Below are positions 20,485-30,147 of a stretch of 64,000 bases of DNA, piece by piece. The stretch covers positions 62,001-126,000 of the forward strand of contig NZ_QJRL01000002.1 of the NCBI RefSeq assembly GCF_003205205.1. Reading direction: 5' to 3'. The notes below the pieces were generated by a model, which saw only the letters and a list, made by a program, of their open reading frames with translations, was not told the origin of the DNA and searched no databases. Every line of letters begins with the position of its first letter. The first letter of the stretch is position 1. The position numbers were made by a program, and so were the translations under genes. This DNA is from Pseudomonas sp. LB-090624. GTDB taxonomy: Bacteria > Pseudomonadota > Gammaproteobacteria > Pseudomonadales > Pseudomonadaceae.

Positions 20485-21540
20485 ATGCCCAGACGCAACC
20501 GCTACCTGATCGCCGTGCTGCTGTTGATCCTGGTATCGGCCCTGTTCGGCTACCTGTGGCGCGATGCTCCGCCCGCCCAGCCGACCTTGCCCGCGCACAG
20601 CTATGCCAAGGCCCTACGCCAGGCTCACGAGGGCCAGCCCGGCGCTGCCCGGGTGTTGTACCAGCAACTGCAACGTAACGACCTGCCCGCCATTCGTCGG
20701 GCGGCGCTGTACGCCGAGCTGCCCAACTACCCCTCGCCGCAGGCATTGAAACTCGCCCGCCAGGATCTGGAACATGCCGACCCGCTGGTGCGCCGTGCAG
20801 CCATCACCAGCATCCGCCGCCTGCTGCCGGCGGCGCAACGCAGCCTGGTGCTCGGCCCGCTGCTGGACGACGATGAGCAAAGCGTACGCTTTGGCGCAGT
20901 AGATGCCCTGCTCGGACTTGCCCCGGACGACATCGGCCTGTACTTCGGCCCGCTGCAGGCAGCACTGGAACAGTACCAGCAGGCTCTCGAGCAACAACCC
21001 GAGGATGCCGACGCCCAGGTGCACCTGGCGCGCCTGTACCTGCACGAAAGCGACTACACCCAGGCCGCTGCGGCCCTGCAGCGAGCACTGGCGGTCGCCC
21101 CCGGCAACCTTGACGCCCTGGCCACCCAGGTACGCTTGCTGGAGCGCCAGGGGCATCACGATGCCTCGCGCCAGGTCTTGGGCAAAGCCTTGGCGCTGAG
21201 CCCCGACTCCGCCTTTCTACAGTATGAACTGGGGCGCTGGCTGAACCGCCATGAGCAGCGCGAATACGCCTTGCTGGCCCTTTCCCGCGCCGTCGAGCTA
21301 GACCCTGACAACACCGACTACCGCTATACACTGGCGCTCACCCTGCATGACCTGGACCAACTCGATGCCGCCCAGAAACAGCTGGAAACCGTGCTCAACC
21401 GGCAGCCGGCCAATCGCCGGGCGCGGGTATTGCTGATCCAGTACTGGAAAGAGTCTGGCCAATTACAGAACGTACAGGTGCTACTCGCCGAGCTGGAGCG
21501 GCAGAACCCTGACGACCCCGTGCTGCAACAGGGCTTGTAG
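20485..21540 (+). CDS. HEAT/TPR repeat protein, membrane-anchored, unknown function
   Basis: A 351-residue protein starting with MPRRNRYLIAVLLLILVSAL, a single N-terminal membrane anchor or uncleaved signal. Residues about 60-150 look like alpha-helical HEAT-like repeats (RRAALYAEL, RRAAITSIRRLL, RFGAVDALL), and about 155-345 are tetratricopeptide repeats. The fold suggests a periplasmic scaffold. The same order of repeats occurs in the C-terminal part of some multihaem cytochrome proteins, but no CxxCH motif is present. Two upstream starts (20407 and earlier) are possible but give an atypical N-terminus. It stands alone between a terminator and a sensor kinase. Confidence 0.75.
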   Translation: MPRRNRYLIAVLLLILVSALFGYLWRDAPPAQPTLPAHSYAKALRQAHEGQPGAARVLYQQLQRNDLPAIRRAALYAELPNYPSPQALKLARQDLEHADPLVRRAAITSIRRLLPAAQRSLVLGPLLDDDEQSVRFGAVDALLGLAPDDIGLYFGPLQAALEQYQQALEQQPEDADAQVHLARLYLHESDYTQAAAALQRALAVAPGNLDALATQVRLLERQGHHDASRQVLGKALALSPDSAFLQYELGRWLNRHEQREYALLALSRAVELDPDNTDYRYTLALTLHDLDQLDAAQKQLETVLNRQPANRRARVLLIQYWKESGQLQNVQVLLAELERQNPDDPVLQQGL

Positions 21541-21618
21541 GCATTCCCTGAACATTGTTGAACCCCGGGTCTACGCCAGGGTCCAGTGGTTATCAGCCCA
21601 CCTTGCAGGAGAGTCGTT

Positions 21619-23235
21619 GTGGCGAGTTCGTTGGCGCTGGATGAACGTGCCTTGATCCTGGCACCCCCGCAGTTAGCTGCGGAGACCTCGCGTCTGCTCG
21701 CCTTGGCCGGCATCGATAGCCTGTGCGCGGTCGACTTGGACAACCTGCAGGCGCGCCTGAGCGAGGGCGCGGGGCTGGCGATCATTGCCGAGCAGGTCTT
21801 CCACCAGGGCCCCAGCGCGTTGCTGCAGGCATTCATCGATCAGCAGCCGAACTGGTCGGATCTACCGATCGTGCTGCTCACCCAAGGTGCCTGGTCGGCG
21901 GCTAGCGCCAGTAATCACCCGGTCGGCAACCTGGTATTGCTGGTCGCACCCTTTGAAAACGCCCAGCTGTTGCACATGACCCGATCCGCCCTGCGCAACC
22001 GCCGCAGGCAGTACCGGGCGCGTGATCAGCTCCACTGCTTGCAGCAGCGCCTGGACGCCCAGCTTCCACAGCCCTGCGAGGAGCAGGAGCGCAGGGTGTT
22101 CGCCGCCCATCAGACCCGCAAGATGGAAGCCATCGGCCAACTGGCCGGTGGGGTGGCCCATGACTTCAATAACCTGCTCACCAGCATCGGCGGCAGTTTC
22201 GAGCTGATCGAGCGACGCCTGCGTCAGGGCCGCGGTGAAGGCTTGGACGGCGTGTTGCGCATGGGTCGCGAGGCGGTGTCACGCGCCGCCCAGTTGACTC
22301 ATCGCCTGCTGGCCTTCTCTTCCCGACAATCGTTGCGCAACCAGCGCATCGACCTGCGTGGTGTGCTCAAGGCCAAGCGCCTGAAGGCCAGCCTGAACCC
22401 GAGGATCACCCTGCAGGTGCAGCTCGCCAGGGGCCTGTGGCCGGTGGAAGCCGACGACCAGCAATTGCAGGAAGCCCTGGACAACCTGCTGCTCAACGCC
22501 TGCGAAGCCATGCCCAGTGGCGGCCTGCTGCGTATCGAGGCAAGCAACCAGCACATCGACAGCAGGCAATGGGCAGGGGGCGCCTTGTGCCCCGGGGACT
22601 ACCTGCGCCTGAGCATCATCGACGACGGCCAAGGCATGGCCCAAAGCACACTGGAACACGCTTTCGAACCGTTCTTCAGTACCAAGGCAACGGGCCAGGG
22701 CATCGGCCTGGGTCTGTCGATGGTGTACGGTTTCAGCAAGCAGTCCCATGGGCATGTCACCCTGCGTAGCCAGATTGGCCAGGGAACGCGGGTAGACCTG
22801 TACCTGCCGCGGCATGTCGGGCAGGCTCAGGAAACCACCTTGCCGCCCTCCCCCAGACAAGCGAGCAGGGGCCATCGGGTGCTGCTGGTGGAGGACGACC
22901 CGCATGTGCGCCAGTTGCTGTGCCAGACCCTGCGCGACCATGGCTTTTCATGCCACAGCGCAGCGAATGCCAGCGACGGGCTTGCGGTGCTGCGCTCGTC
23001 GCAGCCAGTGGATCTGTTGGTCAGCGATGTCGGCTTGCCCGGCATGAACGGCCGTCAGCTGGCCGAGATCGCGCGCACGCTGCGCCCAGGCTTGCCAGTG
23101 TTGTTCATCACCGGCTACGCGGAAACCGCAATGGCCCGTGAAGGCTTTCTGGGCGCAGGCATGCACCTGATCTGCAAACCCTTCGAACTGCAACAACTGC
23201 AGGCGCAGGTGACGGAGATTCTCGGCAAGCCCTGA
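21619..23235 (+). CDS. Soluble hybrid histidine kinase with C-terminal receiver
   Basis: A 538-residue kinase with a GTG start at 21619 (AGGAG 7 bp before). The first 120 residues look like a degenerate receiver or sensory domain. A coiled coil leads to the phosphoacceptor His181 in QLAGGVAHDFNNLLTSI. The ATPase domain has an N box NLLLNACEAMPSGG and G box TGQGIGLGLSMVYGF, and a C-terminal receiver has VEDD and SDVGLPGMNG. There are no membrane helices. The His box VAHDFNNLL and the G box type place it with the hybrid kinases whose output is often a diffusible regulator. It ends 6 bp from a convergent kinase of the same subclass. Confidence 0.88.
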   Translation: MASSLALDERALILAPPQLAAETSRLLALAGIDSLCAVDLDNLQARLSEGAGLAIIAEQVFHQGPSALLQAFIDQQPNWSDLPIVLLTQGAWSAASASNHPVGNLVLLVAPFENAQLLHMTRSALRNRRRQYRARDQLHCLQQRLDAQLPQPCEEQERRVFAAHQTRKMEAIGQLAGGVAHDFNNLLTSIGGSFELIERRLRQGRGEGLDGVLRMGREAVSRAAQLTHRLLAFSSRQSLRNQRIDLRGVLKAKRLKASLNPRITLQVQLARGLWPVEADDQQLQEALDNLLLNACEAMPSGGLLRIEASNQHIDSRQWAGGALCPGDYLRLSIIDDGQGMAQSTLEHAFEPFFSTKATGQGIGLGLSMVYGFSKQSHGHVTLRSQIGQGTRVDLYLPRHVGQAQETTLPPSPRQASRGHRVLLVEDDPHVRQLLCQTLRDHGFSCHSAANASDGLAVLRSSQPVDLLVSDVGLPGMNGRQLAEIARTLRPGLPVLFITGYAETAMAREGFLGAGMHLICKPFELQQLQAQVTEILGKP

Positions 23236-23241
23236 AGGGCG

Positions 23242-25443
23242 CTACTCTTCGAGCATTCGCAGCGCCTCATCGGCAAGGTCTGCCAGCGAGAAAGGCTTAT
23301 TCAGCAATGCCGTGCCGGGCTGGTCGAGCAACTGCGCTTCGATCGGATGCTCGGCATACCCGGTAATGAACATGATCTTCTGCATTGGCAGTTGCATGCG
23401 CATGGCCTTGGCCACTTGCCGGCCGCTGAAGCCGCCCGGCAAGCCGATGTCGGTAATCACCAGGTCGAACGGGCCATCATGGCGGAACCGCTCCAACGCG
23501 CTATTGGCATCGCTCACGTCGACGACCTGAAAGCCGCGCTCGGTCAGGTATTCGCGCATGACAGCCCGCAGGTTGCGTTCGTCATCGACCAGCAACAATC
23601 GCTCGCCCCGGGCGGCGCGCTGCAACCGTTGCACGGGCTTTGGTTCCTCGGCCAACGGCTCGGGCCAGCGCGGGAAGAGCATGGAAACCTTGGTCCCCAG
23701 GTTCGCGGTCGATTCAATCCACACGTACCCACCCGACTGACGGACAAAGCCATACACCATCGACAAGCCCAGCCCGAAACCCCGCCCGATGGGCTTGGTG
23801 GTGAAAAATGGCTCGAACGCTCTGGCAATGTCCGCAGCCGGCATGCCGTGGCCATCATCCTCGACATGCAGGCCCAGGTAATCGCCTGGCGGCAGACCGT
23901 CCTGATCCGGAAAACTGTCGGTCAGCCGTTCATTGACCGTACGGATCGTGACATTACCGCGTTCCTGACAGGCTTCACGGGCGTTGGCACACAGGTTGAT
24001 CAGCGCATTCTCAAGCTGCGGTACGTCCAGGTTCACCGCCCACGGCGCGATATCCAGCTGCCAGTGCAGACGCATTTCTGCGCCCAGCGTCTTGCACAGC
24101 AGCGGCTCGCTCAGGCGCAGCTGCCGATTGAAATCCAGCGGCTTCGGCGCGAGCGGTTGGTGGCGGGAGAACGCCAGCAAGCGATGGGTCAGCTCCATGG
24201 CCCGCAGCACCGAATCCCGGGCTACGTCCACATAGGCCTCCAACCGCTCCAGCCGCCCCTCCTGAAGGCGCCGCTGCAACAGTTCCAGGCTCCCCCCGAT
24301 ACCGGACAGCAGGTTGTTCATCTCATGGCCCATGCCGCCGGCCAGCTGGCCGACCACCTCCATGCGCTCATTGCTGCGCATCAGCGCCTCAGACTGACGC
24401 GCGGCCAGCTCGCGCTCATCGGTGATGTCCCGGCCAACGGCTGTCATCAGGTGCCCATCGAATCGCGCACTCCAGCTGAACCAGTGGTAATGCCCGTCGC
24501 GGTGACGCAGGCGGGTTTCGACCAGGTCGGCATCGCAGTATTGCAGCAGCCCGGAAATAGCCACGTGAACTTCCACGGCATCGGCCGGATGCACCAAGTC
24601 CAACACCGGCATCCCTTGCACCTGTGCTTCGGTCCAACCCAGGATGCGCGACCAGGCGGGGTTGACAGCCTGAACCTTCAGGTCAGCGCTGACAGTCATC
24701 ATGGGATCGCGCGCCAACCGCCAGATCTGCTCGCGCTCCGCCACATGCCGCTCGATCTGCCGCTCGAAGCCTTGCACCTGTTCACGCCAGCGGTGGTGTG
24801 CCTCGACGCTGGCAGTGCTCTCGATCACCGTGTGCAAAAAACCCGCGACGCTGCCCTGCTCATCGTGCAAGGGGGCGTAGCCGAACGCGCACCAGAGCGG
24901 CTCGGCGTGCTCGCCACACGTGATGCGCAGGGGCGGGTCCTCGACGTAACTCGCACGCCCTTCGAGAGCCTGGAACACCCATGGCCCGACTGCCGACCAC
25001 ACGTCGCTCCACAGCGCATCGAAGGCCATCCCCAGGTCGTCCCTAGACCCGGCCCGCAGTGCCCGGTAGGCATCATTGTGGACCACGCACAGGTCGGCCC
25101 CCCAGACCACAGCGCAGGGGAACGGTGACAGGTGCATCATGTCGACGGCAATTCGCAGTGAAGCCGGCCAGCGCACCAGCGGCCCAAGTGACGTGCGTCC
25201 CCAGTCGAACTGCGCAATCCGCTCCGCCATACGCTCGCGCCCAAGTACAGCTGGCGGCGGCAAGCCGACCTGCGTCTCAGGCCCGGATGGTGTTCCATGT
25301 GCGACCAATATCGTGCTCCTGCAAGGCTCTGGGTTGGCCACGGTGCTGGCAGGCTCTCCAAGGCCTGCCCTGTGGGCCTTGTTCAAGTTAGCACAGCACG
25401 CGTTGCCATCCATGGCGGACTTGCAGCCGGCAGCTATGCTCAT
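23242..25443 (-). CDS. PAS-PAS hybrid histidine kinase with C-terminal receiver
   Basis: A 733-residue cytoplasmic kinase. Two PAS-like domains (about 95-210 and 240-345) precede the phosphoacceptor His373 in QLAGGMGHEMNNLLSGIGG. The ATPase domain has NLCANAREAC and a GRGFGLGLSMVYGF G box, and the receiver has VDDE and ITDIGLPGGFSG. The first 60 residues are Cys-rich (C7, C16, C17, C41), which could suit a metal or redox role but may be poorly conserved. The ATG at 25443 with GAGGG was preferred to an upstream TTG. The catalytic core resembles that of the convergent gene product. Confidence 0.87.
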   Translation of the reverse strand: MSIAAGCKSAMDGNACCANLNKAHRAGLGEPASTVANPEPCRSTILVAHGTPSGPETQVGLPPPAVLGRERMAERIAQFDWGRTSLGPLVRWPASLRIAVDMMHLSPFPCAVVWGADLCVVHNDAYRALRAGSRDDLGMAFDALWSDVWSAVGPWVFQALEGRASYVEDPPLRITCGEHAEPLWCAFGYAPLHDEQGSVAGFLHTVIESTASVEAHHRWREQVQGFERQIERHVAEREQIWRLARDPMMTVSADLKVQAVNPAWSRILGWTEAQVQGMPVLDLVHPADAVEVHVAISGLLQYCDADLVETRLRHRDGHYHWFSWSARFDGHLMTAVGRDITDERELAARQSEALMRSNERMEVVGQLAGGMGHEMNNLLSGIGGSLELLQRRLQEGRLERLEAYVDVARDSVLRAMELTHRLLAFSRHQPLAPKPLDFNRQLRLSEPLLCKTLGAEMRLHWQLDIAPWAVNLDVPQLENALINLCANAREACQERGNVTIRTVNERLTDSFPDQDGLPPGDYLGLHVEDDGHGMPAADIARAFEPFFTTKPIGRGFGLGLSMVYGFVRQSGGYVWIESTANLGTKVSMLFPRWPEPLAEEPKPVQRLQRAARGERLLLVDDERNLRAVMREYLTERGFQVVDVSDANSALERFRHDGPFDLVITDIGLPGGFSGRQVAKAMRMQLPMQKIMFITGYAEHPIEAQLLDQPGTALLNKPFSLADLADEALRMLEE

Positions 25444-25503
25444 TAGGTTTTCCCTCGGGCCGGGAAGCAACGGCCTCTTCAGGTTGCCGACAGGAGCGTG
25501 GTC

Positions 25504-26190
25504 ATGAGCAAGAAAATGCTGGTGGTACTGACCAATACAGCCAAGTATCCAACCCTCAAGCGGGCGACCGGATTATGGCTGGGTGAGGCCGTGCACTTTG
25601 TCGAGCAGGTCGAAGAGGCCGGCTATAGCGTCGATTATGTCAGCCCATTGGGCGGGTATGTTCCCATCGACCCGCACAGCCTGCAAATGGCACCCGACCT
25701 GGACTGGCAATGGTACGACGACAAGCAGTTCATGACGCGACTGGGTAGCACCCTCAGCCCCGGCCTGGTCAAGGCCGAGGACTACAGTGTCATCTACTAC
25801 ACCGGCGGGCATGGGGTGATGTATGACTTCGTCGACAATCAGCCCCTGCAGGAACTGGCGCGCAAGATCTACGAGAACAAGGGCATTGTGGCAGCGGTAT
25901 GCCACGGCGTGGTCGGCTTGCTGAACATCAAGCTCAGCGATAACAGCTTGCTGCTGAAGGACCGGCAGGTGACCGGCTTTTCCAATACCGAAGAAAAATT
26001 GGTCGAGCTGGACAAGACAGTGCCATTCCTGACGGAAAACGAACTCGTTGGCCGCGGCGGAACATACAGCAAGCATGATGATCCCTGGCAGCCCTTCGTG
26101 GTTGCCGATGACCGGCTGATCACCGGGCAAAACCCCGCCTCTACATCCGCTCTGGCGAAGGCAGTGCTCGCCAGGCTCAGAGCCAGCTAA
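25504..26190 (+). CDS. DJ-1/PfpI superfamily protein (type 1 glutamine amidotransferase-like)
   Basis: A 228-residue protein of the Hsp31/YhbO-like branch of the DJ-1/PfpI fold. The nucleophile Cys133 lies in VAAVCHGVVGLL with His134 after it, preceded by the YYTGGHGVMYDF strand-loop; Glu28 (LGEAVH) is the likely elbow acid. Members act as glyoxalase III, deglycase-like or chaperone proteins under carbonyl stress. The exact reaction is not fixed by sequence. The ATG at 25504 was chosen because AGGAG is 7 bp away; an upstream GTG would be too close. It stands as a single gene. Confidence 0.87.
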   Translation: MSKKMLVVLTNTAKYPTLKRATGLWLGEAVHFVEQVEEAGYSVDYVSPLGGYVPIDPHSLQMAPDLDWQWYDDKQFMTRLGSTLSPGLVKAEDYSVIYYTGGHGVMYDFVDNQPLQELARKIYENKGIVAAVCHGVVGLLNIKLSDNSLLLKDRQVTGFSNTEEKLVELDKTVPFLTENELVGRGGTYSKHDDPWQPFVVADDRLITGQNPASTSALAKAVLARLRAS

Positions 26191-26321
26191 TGGCCTACCC
26201 CAGATTTCCGGTTTTCCTGTAGCGCACGTTACCTTCGGCCTACAGTTGACCGGCCGTTGAACACATAGGCTCTGGGCTCGGCTGTTCACCTCGAACAGCG
26301 TTGTAGCGGAGCGATTGGCCT

Positions 26322-27128
26322 ATGTCGAAGATTGTGCACGCCGGGCGCAGCCTGCTGGAGGTGCTGCTGCTCATGGCAGTGGGGCTGGTGCCTGTGGTGT
26401 CCGGGTTGCTGGTGATGGTTTTCCAACTGGAGTCCAAACTCGCGGAAAACGCGGCAATTTCAGTACAGGAAGCGGTCTACAGCGTCGACCAGGCATTGGA
26501 CCGATTGCAGGAAGCTGCGGTGCTGGCCCTGCCACTTGCCGGCCAATCCTGCGGCACCGTCAAAAGCACCTTGCAGGACCAGGTCGCCAGCCGCTCGATG
26601 CTGAGGTCACTGACCTTGCTAGAAGACAGTCAGGCCTATTGCAGCACCACCTCGGACTCGCTGGCGCACTTGTCGTCCTTCGCCTTGTCGGGTCGGCAGG
26701 TGGAAATTTCCTATGGGCCAGCTGACAAGCGCCGCAGACTGCTGGTCAACTTCTATTTGCCTGGAAACAACCGGGGCGTCATCGCGACCGCCTACGCCTC
26801 ACAGCTTCGTAACGAGCTCGACGGTTTCCAGGACGGCTTGACGCTGTTGCTGGAATTCGGCGACCGCTACATCTGGAGCGAAGGTGACAGTCGCACCGGC
26901 CAGCGCCCCTCGCACTCCGAGTTCTCGGTCAGCGCGGTATCAGCGAAATACGGATACAGGGTGAAAGGCGGCTATGCCGAAGGGTTCACCAGCCTGGAAA
27001 TTCGCCAATCGATGCTGCAGACCCTGCCTTCGTTGATACTGGTGGGTATCCTGACCGGGGCCATGGTCTTCCTTGCCCTGTTCAGGGCGCGTGCCATCAG
27101 GCGCAGCAACGCCGCCGACGCGACATGA
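26322..27128 (+). CDS. CSS-motif periplasmic sensor protein lacking an output domain
   Basis: A 268-residue membrane protein with helices at about 12-34 and 238-258 bounding a periplasmic domain that carries the CSS signature (Cys77 in GQSCGTV and Cys107 in AYCSTTSD). In known proteins this domain, whose cysteines respond to DsbA/DsbB redox state, is followed by an EAL phosphodiesterase. Here the protein ends 10 residues after the second helix, with no EAL remnant in the sequence downstream. A full CSS-EAL protein is encoded just beyond hpd. The gene is convergent with hpd across a perfect 11-bp inverted repeat. Confidence 0.75.
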   Translation: MSKIVHAGRSLLEVLLLMAVGLVPVVSGLLVMVFQLESKLAENAAISVQEAVYSVDQALDRLQEAAVLALPLAGQSCGTVKSTLQDQVASRSMLRSLTLLEDSQAYCSTTSDSLAHLSSFALSGRQVEISYGPADKRRRLLVNFYLPGNNRGVIATAYASQLRNELDGFQDGLTLLLEFGDRYIWSEGDSRTGQRPSHSEFSVSAVSAKYGYRVKGGYAEGFTSLEIRQSMLQTLPSLILVGILTGAMVFLALFRARAIRRSNAADAT

Positions 27129-27141
27129 CGGCGTCGGCGGC
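27111..27141. repeat. Long GC hairpin between convergent CSS-sensor and hpd genes
   Basis: GCCGCCGACGC and GCGTCGGCGGC form an 11-bp perfect stem with a 9-base loop. It overlaps the last codons of the CSS gene. It is placed like a bidirectional terminator but has no T-run on either strand. Confidence 0.55.
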
Positions 27142-27150
27142 GAGAGGTCG

Positions 27151-28227
27151 TCAATCGGTGCTCAGCACGCCACGACGCACTTGGTCACGCTCGATGGATT
27201 CGAACAGCGCCTTGAAGTTGCCCTCACCAAAGCCGTCGTCCCCCTTGCGCTGGATGAACTCGAAGAATACCGGCCCAAGCAGGGTTTCCGAGAAAATCTG
27301 CAGCAGCAGGCGTTTGTCTCCAGGCTGCGAGGCCCCATCCAGCAGGATGCCACGCGCTTGCAGCTGGTCGACCGGTTCGCCGTGGCCTGGCAGGCGTTCT
27401 TCGAGCATTTCGTAGTAGGTTTGCGGTGGCGCAGTCATGAAGCGCATGCCAAGGCCCTTCAACGCATCCCAGGTCTTGAGCAGGTCATCGGTCAGGAAGG
27501 CGACGTGCTGAATACCCTCACCGTTGAACTGCATCAGGAACTCTTCGATCTGCCCCGCACCCTTGGACGACTCTTCGTTGAGTGGGATGCGGATCATGCC
27601 GTCCGGTGCGGTCATCGCCTTGGACGTCAGGCCGGTGTACTCACCCTTGATGTCGAAGTAGCGGATTTCACGGAAGTTGAACAGTTTTTCGTAGAAGCCG
27701 GCCCAGTAAGCCATGCGCCCGCGATAAACGTTATGGGTGAGGTGGTCGATGATCTTCAGGCCAGCACCTACCGGATTGCGGTCCACGCCTTCGATGAAAT
27801 TGAAGTCGATGTCATAGATCGAGCTGCCTTCCTCGAAACGGTCGATCAGGTAAAGCGGCGCACCACCGATACCCTTGATCGCCGGCAGGCGCAGCTCCAT
27901 CGGGCCGGTTTCGATTTCCACCGGCTGGGCGCCCAGCTCCAGGGCACGGGCATACGCTTCGTGGGCATTGCGCACGCGGAACGCCATGCCACATACCGAC
28001 GGGCCGTGTTCGGCGGCGAAGTACGAGGCGATGCTCTTGGGTTCGTTGTTCAGGATCAGGTTGATGCCGCCCTGGCGATACAGGTGCACATCCTTGGAAC
28101 GGTGGGTAGCCACCTTGGTGAAGCCAAGGATCTGGAACACTGGTTCGAGCACGCCGGGGGTCGGCGACGCCAGTTCAATGAATTCGAAGCCCATCAGGCC
28201 CATTGGATTGTCGAAGATATCAGCCAT
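27151..28227 (-). CDS. hpd: 4-hydroxyphenylpyruvate dioxygenase
   Basis: A 358-residue Fe(II) enzyme that converts 4-hydroxyphenylpyruvate to homogentisate in tyrosine breakdown. The three iron ligands are visible and spaced as in the P. fluorescens enzyme: His162 (DHLTHNV), His241 (GIQHVAF) and Glu323 (FFEFIQRKG). The length is normal for the bacterial form. The start at 28227 has GAGGA upstream and the standard N-terminus [10 protein letters not shown]. It is monocistronic here; the homogentisate genes are not in the window. Transcriptional control by the TyrR-like PhhR is usual in P. putida. Confidence 0.96.
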   Translation of the reverse strand: MADIFDNPMGLMGFEFIELASPTPGVLEPVFQILGFTKVATHRSKDVHLYRQGGINLILNNEPKSIASYFAAEHGPSVCGMAFRVRNAHEAYARALELGAQPVEIETGPMELRLPAIKGIGGAPLYLIDRFEEGSSIYDIDFNFIEGVDRNPVGAGLKIIDHLTHNVYRGRMAYWAGFYEKLFNFREIRYFDIKGEYTGLTSKAMTAPDGMIRIPLNEESSKGAGQIEEFLMQFNGEGIQHVAFLTDDLLKTWDALKGLGMRFMTAPPQTYYEMLEERLPGHGEPVDQLQARGILLDGASQPGDKRLLLQIFSETLLGPVFFEFIQRKGDDGFGEGNFKALFESIERDQVRRGVLSTD

Positions 28228-28527
28228 GTTCGTGTCCTCATCTGCAGCGAAAATATTATTGATTGCGTGGGATGTGGAACAGAAACGGCGGTGAGCACGG
28301 GATGCCCCGCACGCTGCGGGCGAGGAAGTCACCTATGATCAGCTTGAACCCATGGTATGTCATATGGACCCATTCTCGGCGGGCTTGATCCTTCGGAAGT
28401 GAAGAACCTTATTGTTGTATTCGTAAACGGATTCTACATTGCGTAAAATTGTTTGTCGCGGTTTAGTTGCTCGCACACAGCGACAAGCGGCTATTCTCTC
28501 GTTGTCCCTTATCGTAGCCAGGTCCGC
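28228..28527. other. Divergent control region hpd / CSS-EAL gene
   Basis: 300 bp without a gene, AT-richer than the surroundings in 28400-28460. CGTAAA (28422-28427) and TCTACA (28433-28438) weakly resemble the half-sites of a TyrR/PhhR box, but the spacing is 5 rather than 6. No strong promoter hexamers stand out. Confidence 0.4.
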
Positions 28528-30114
28528 ATGCCCCTTAACGCCAAACGCCGCGCCACGCTCAGCTGGCGCACCCTGCTACCCTGGGTCGTCGGTGTGCTGC
28601 CGCTGATGTGCGGCCTGATCGTGATGAACTGGCAGGTCGAACGGGAGATGCAAACAAGCAGCCAGGCTACCGCTCGCCAGGTCGTGGCGCATGTCGAACG
28701 CATCCTCGACAGCCTTTCCAAGGCTGCCAATGTTCTGCTGCCGCTGGCCCGCAGCCCTTGCGACGAGGTGCAGCTCAGGCTGCGCGCCGAGGTGACGCGC
28801 AACGCCTTCGTGCGTTCGACCAACCTGTTCCGGGGTAACAGCCTGTATTGCACTTCCCTGTTCGGCGATTTTGACGAGCCGGTCAACCCGGCCGACTACG
28901 TCGACGGCAAGCTGTGGCTGATGGACGGCAATTCAGTCACCCCTGGGCACGCACTGCTGGTGTACCGTGCCAGCGCCGGCGACCAGGGGGCAATCAGTAC
29001 GGTGGATGGCGACCACCTGCTGACAGCACTGCGCCTGATCGGCCCCGACGTTAACCTGCACATCCGCGTAGGTAACGCCTGGATGGGCAAGGATGGCATC
29101 GTCCACAAGGGCCTGCCGCCCCCCGCCGCCAATGCAAACGTGCTGCTTGGCTCGACGCGTTACCCGTTCAGCGTGCAGGGCGGCTATGACGCCAGCTACC
29201 AAGGCCAGTTGTGGCGCAGCCACTACCCTGCCCTGGTTGCCTTGCTGATTGTATTGGGCGTGGTTGCGGCCCTGGTATGCCGCTGGCAGGTTCGCCGCGC
29301 CAGCTCACCCCGTGCCGAACTGCGCCGGGCGCTGGAGGCCGATGAGTTCCTGCCGTACTTCCAGCCAGTGGTGCGCAAGGGCGATTTCCGTTGGGCCGGC
29401 GCCGAAGTGCTGATGCGCTGGAACCACCCCCAGGAAGGGCTGGTGCGCCCCGATCTGTTCATCCCTTACGCTGAACACAGCGGGCAGATTGTCGCCATGA
29501 CCCGCGCCTTGATGATGCACACGGCACAGAGCCTCGCACCTTACGCCGGGCTGCTCGAGGACGGCTTCCACATAGGCGTCAACATCACCGCCGACCACTG
29601 CCGCGACCTGAACCTGCTGAATGATTGCCGTACTTTCCTGCAGCACTTCCCGCCGGGCCGGGTAGTGCTGACCTTGGAACTGACCGAGCGCAAGCTGATC
29701 GAGCCCACGCCAATAGCCCTGGAGCTGTTCGAGAAGCTCGCTGCCATGGGCGTCAAGATCGCCCTGGACGACTTCGGCACCGGCCAGTCCAGCCTCAACT
29801 ACCTGCGCCAGTTCAAGGTCGACTACCTGAAGATCGATCAGAGCTTCGTGGCCATGATCGGGGCCGATGCGCTGTCTGTGCACATTCTGGAGACCATCAT
29901 CGAGCTGTCCGCCAAGCTGGGCCTGGGCATCGTGGCCGAAGGCGTGGAAACCGAAGCCCAACGCGACTACCTGGCCCGCCATGAGGTGGACTTCCAGCAG
30001 GGCTACCTGTTCGCCAGGCCCATGCCCGCCGCGCAGTTTCTCGAGGCGCTGGCCGCCCGCCCAGGCGCAGCGCTGTTGCCGCAAGCCGCGCCCCCTGAGA
30101 TCATGCGCGGCTGA
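28528..30114 (+). CDS. CSS-EAL cyclic-di-GMP phosphodiesterase
   Basis: A 528-residue inner-membrane protein. Helices near 13-33 and 233-251 flank a periplasmic CSS domain with Cys78 (RSPCDEV) and Cys108 (SLYCTSL), and a cytoplasmic EAL domain follows from about 265. Catalytic and metal-binding elements look intact: EVLMR (293-297), NITADH, ELTERKLIE, DDFGTGQSSLNYL, KIDQSFV, EGVETE and QGYLFARP. It should therefore hydrolyse c-di-GMP and promote motility over biofilm when its periplasmic thiols signal. The ATG at 28528 fits the membrane topology. It is divergent from hpd. Confidence 0.9.
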   Translation: MPLNAKRRATLSWRTLLPWVVGVLPLMCGLIVMNWQVEREMQTSSQATARQVVAHVERILDSLSKAANVLLPLARSPCDEVQLRLRAEVTRNAFVRSTNLFRGNSLYCTSLFGDFDEPVNPADYVDGKLWLMDGNSVTPGHALLVYRASAGDQGAISTVDGDHLLTALRLIGPDVNLHIRVGNAWMGKDGIVHKGLPPPAANANVLLGSTRYPFSVQGGYDASYQGQLWRSHYPALVALLIVLGVVAALVCRWQVRRASSPRAELRRALEADEFLPYFQPVVRKGDFRWAGAEVLMRWNHPQEGLVRPDLFIPYAEHSGQIVAMTRALMMHTAQSLAPYAGLLEDGFHIGVNITADHCRDLNLLNDCRTFLQHFPPGRVVLTLELTERKLIEPTPIALELFEKLAAMGVKIALDDFGTGQSSLNYLRQFKVDYLKIDQSFVAMIGADALSVHILETIIELSAKLGLGIVAEGVETEAQRDYLARHEVDFQQGYLFARPMPAAQFLEALAARPGAALLPQAAPPEIMRG

Positions 30115-30147
30115 TCCACCCGCTCAACTCCCGTATTCGAGGCACTC

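Noticed and set aside
23347..25128. A 593-codon open frame on the + strand opposite the PAS-PAS hybrid kinase
   Set aside because: It is a shadow frame of a well-supported kinase gene; composition is Gln/His/Arg-rich and no domain is visible.
28422..28438. TyrR/PhhR box before hpd
   Set aside because: CGTAAA-N5-TCTACA matches both halves only partly and the spacing is 5 rather than 6; I keep it only as a note in the intergenic entry.
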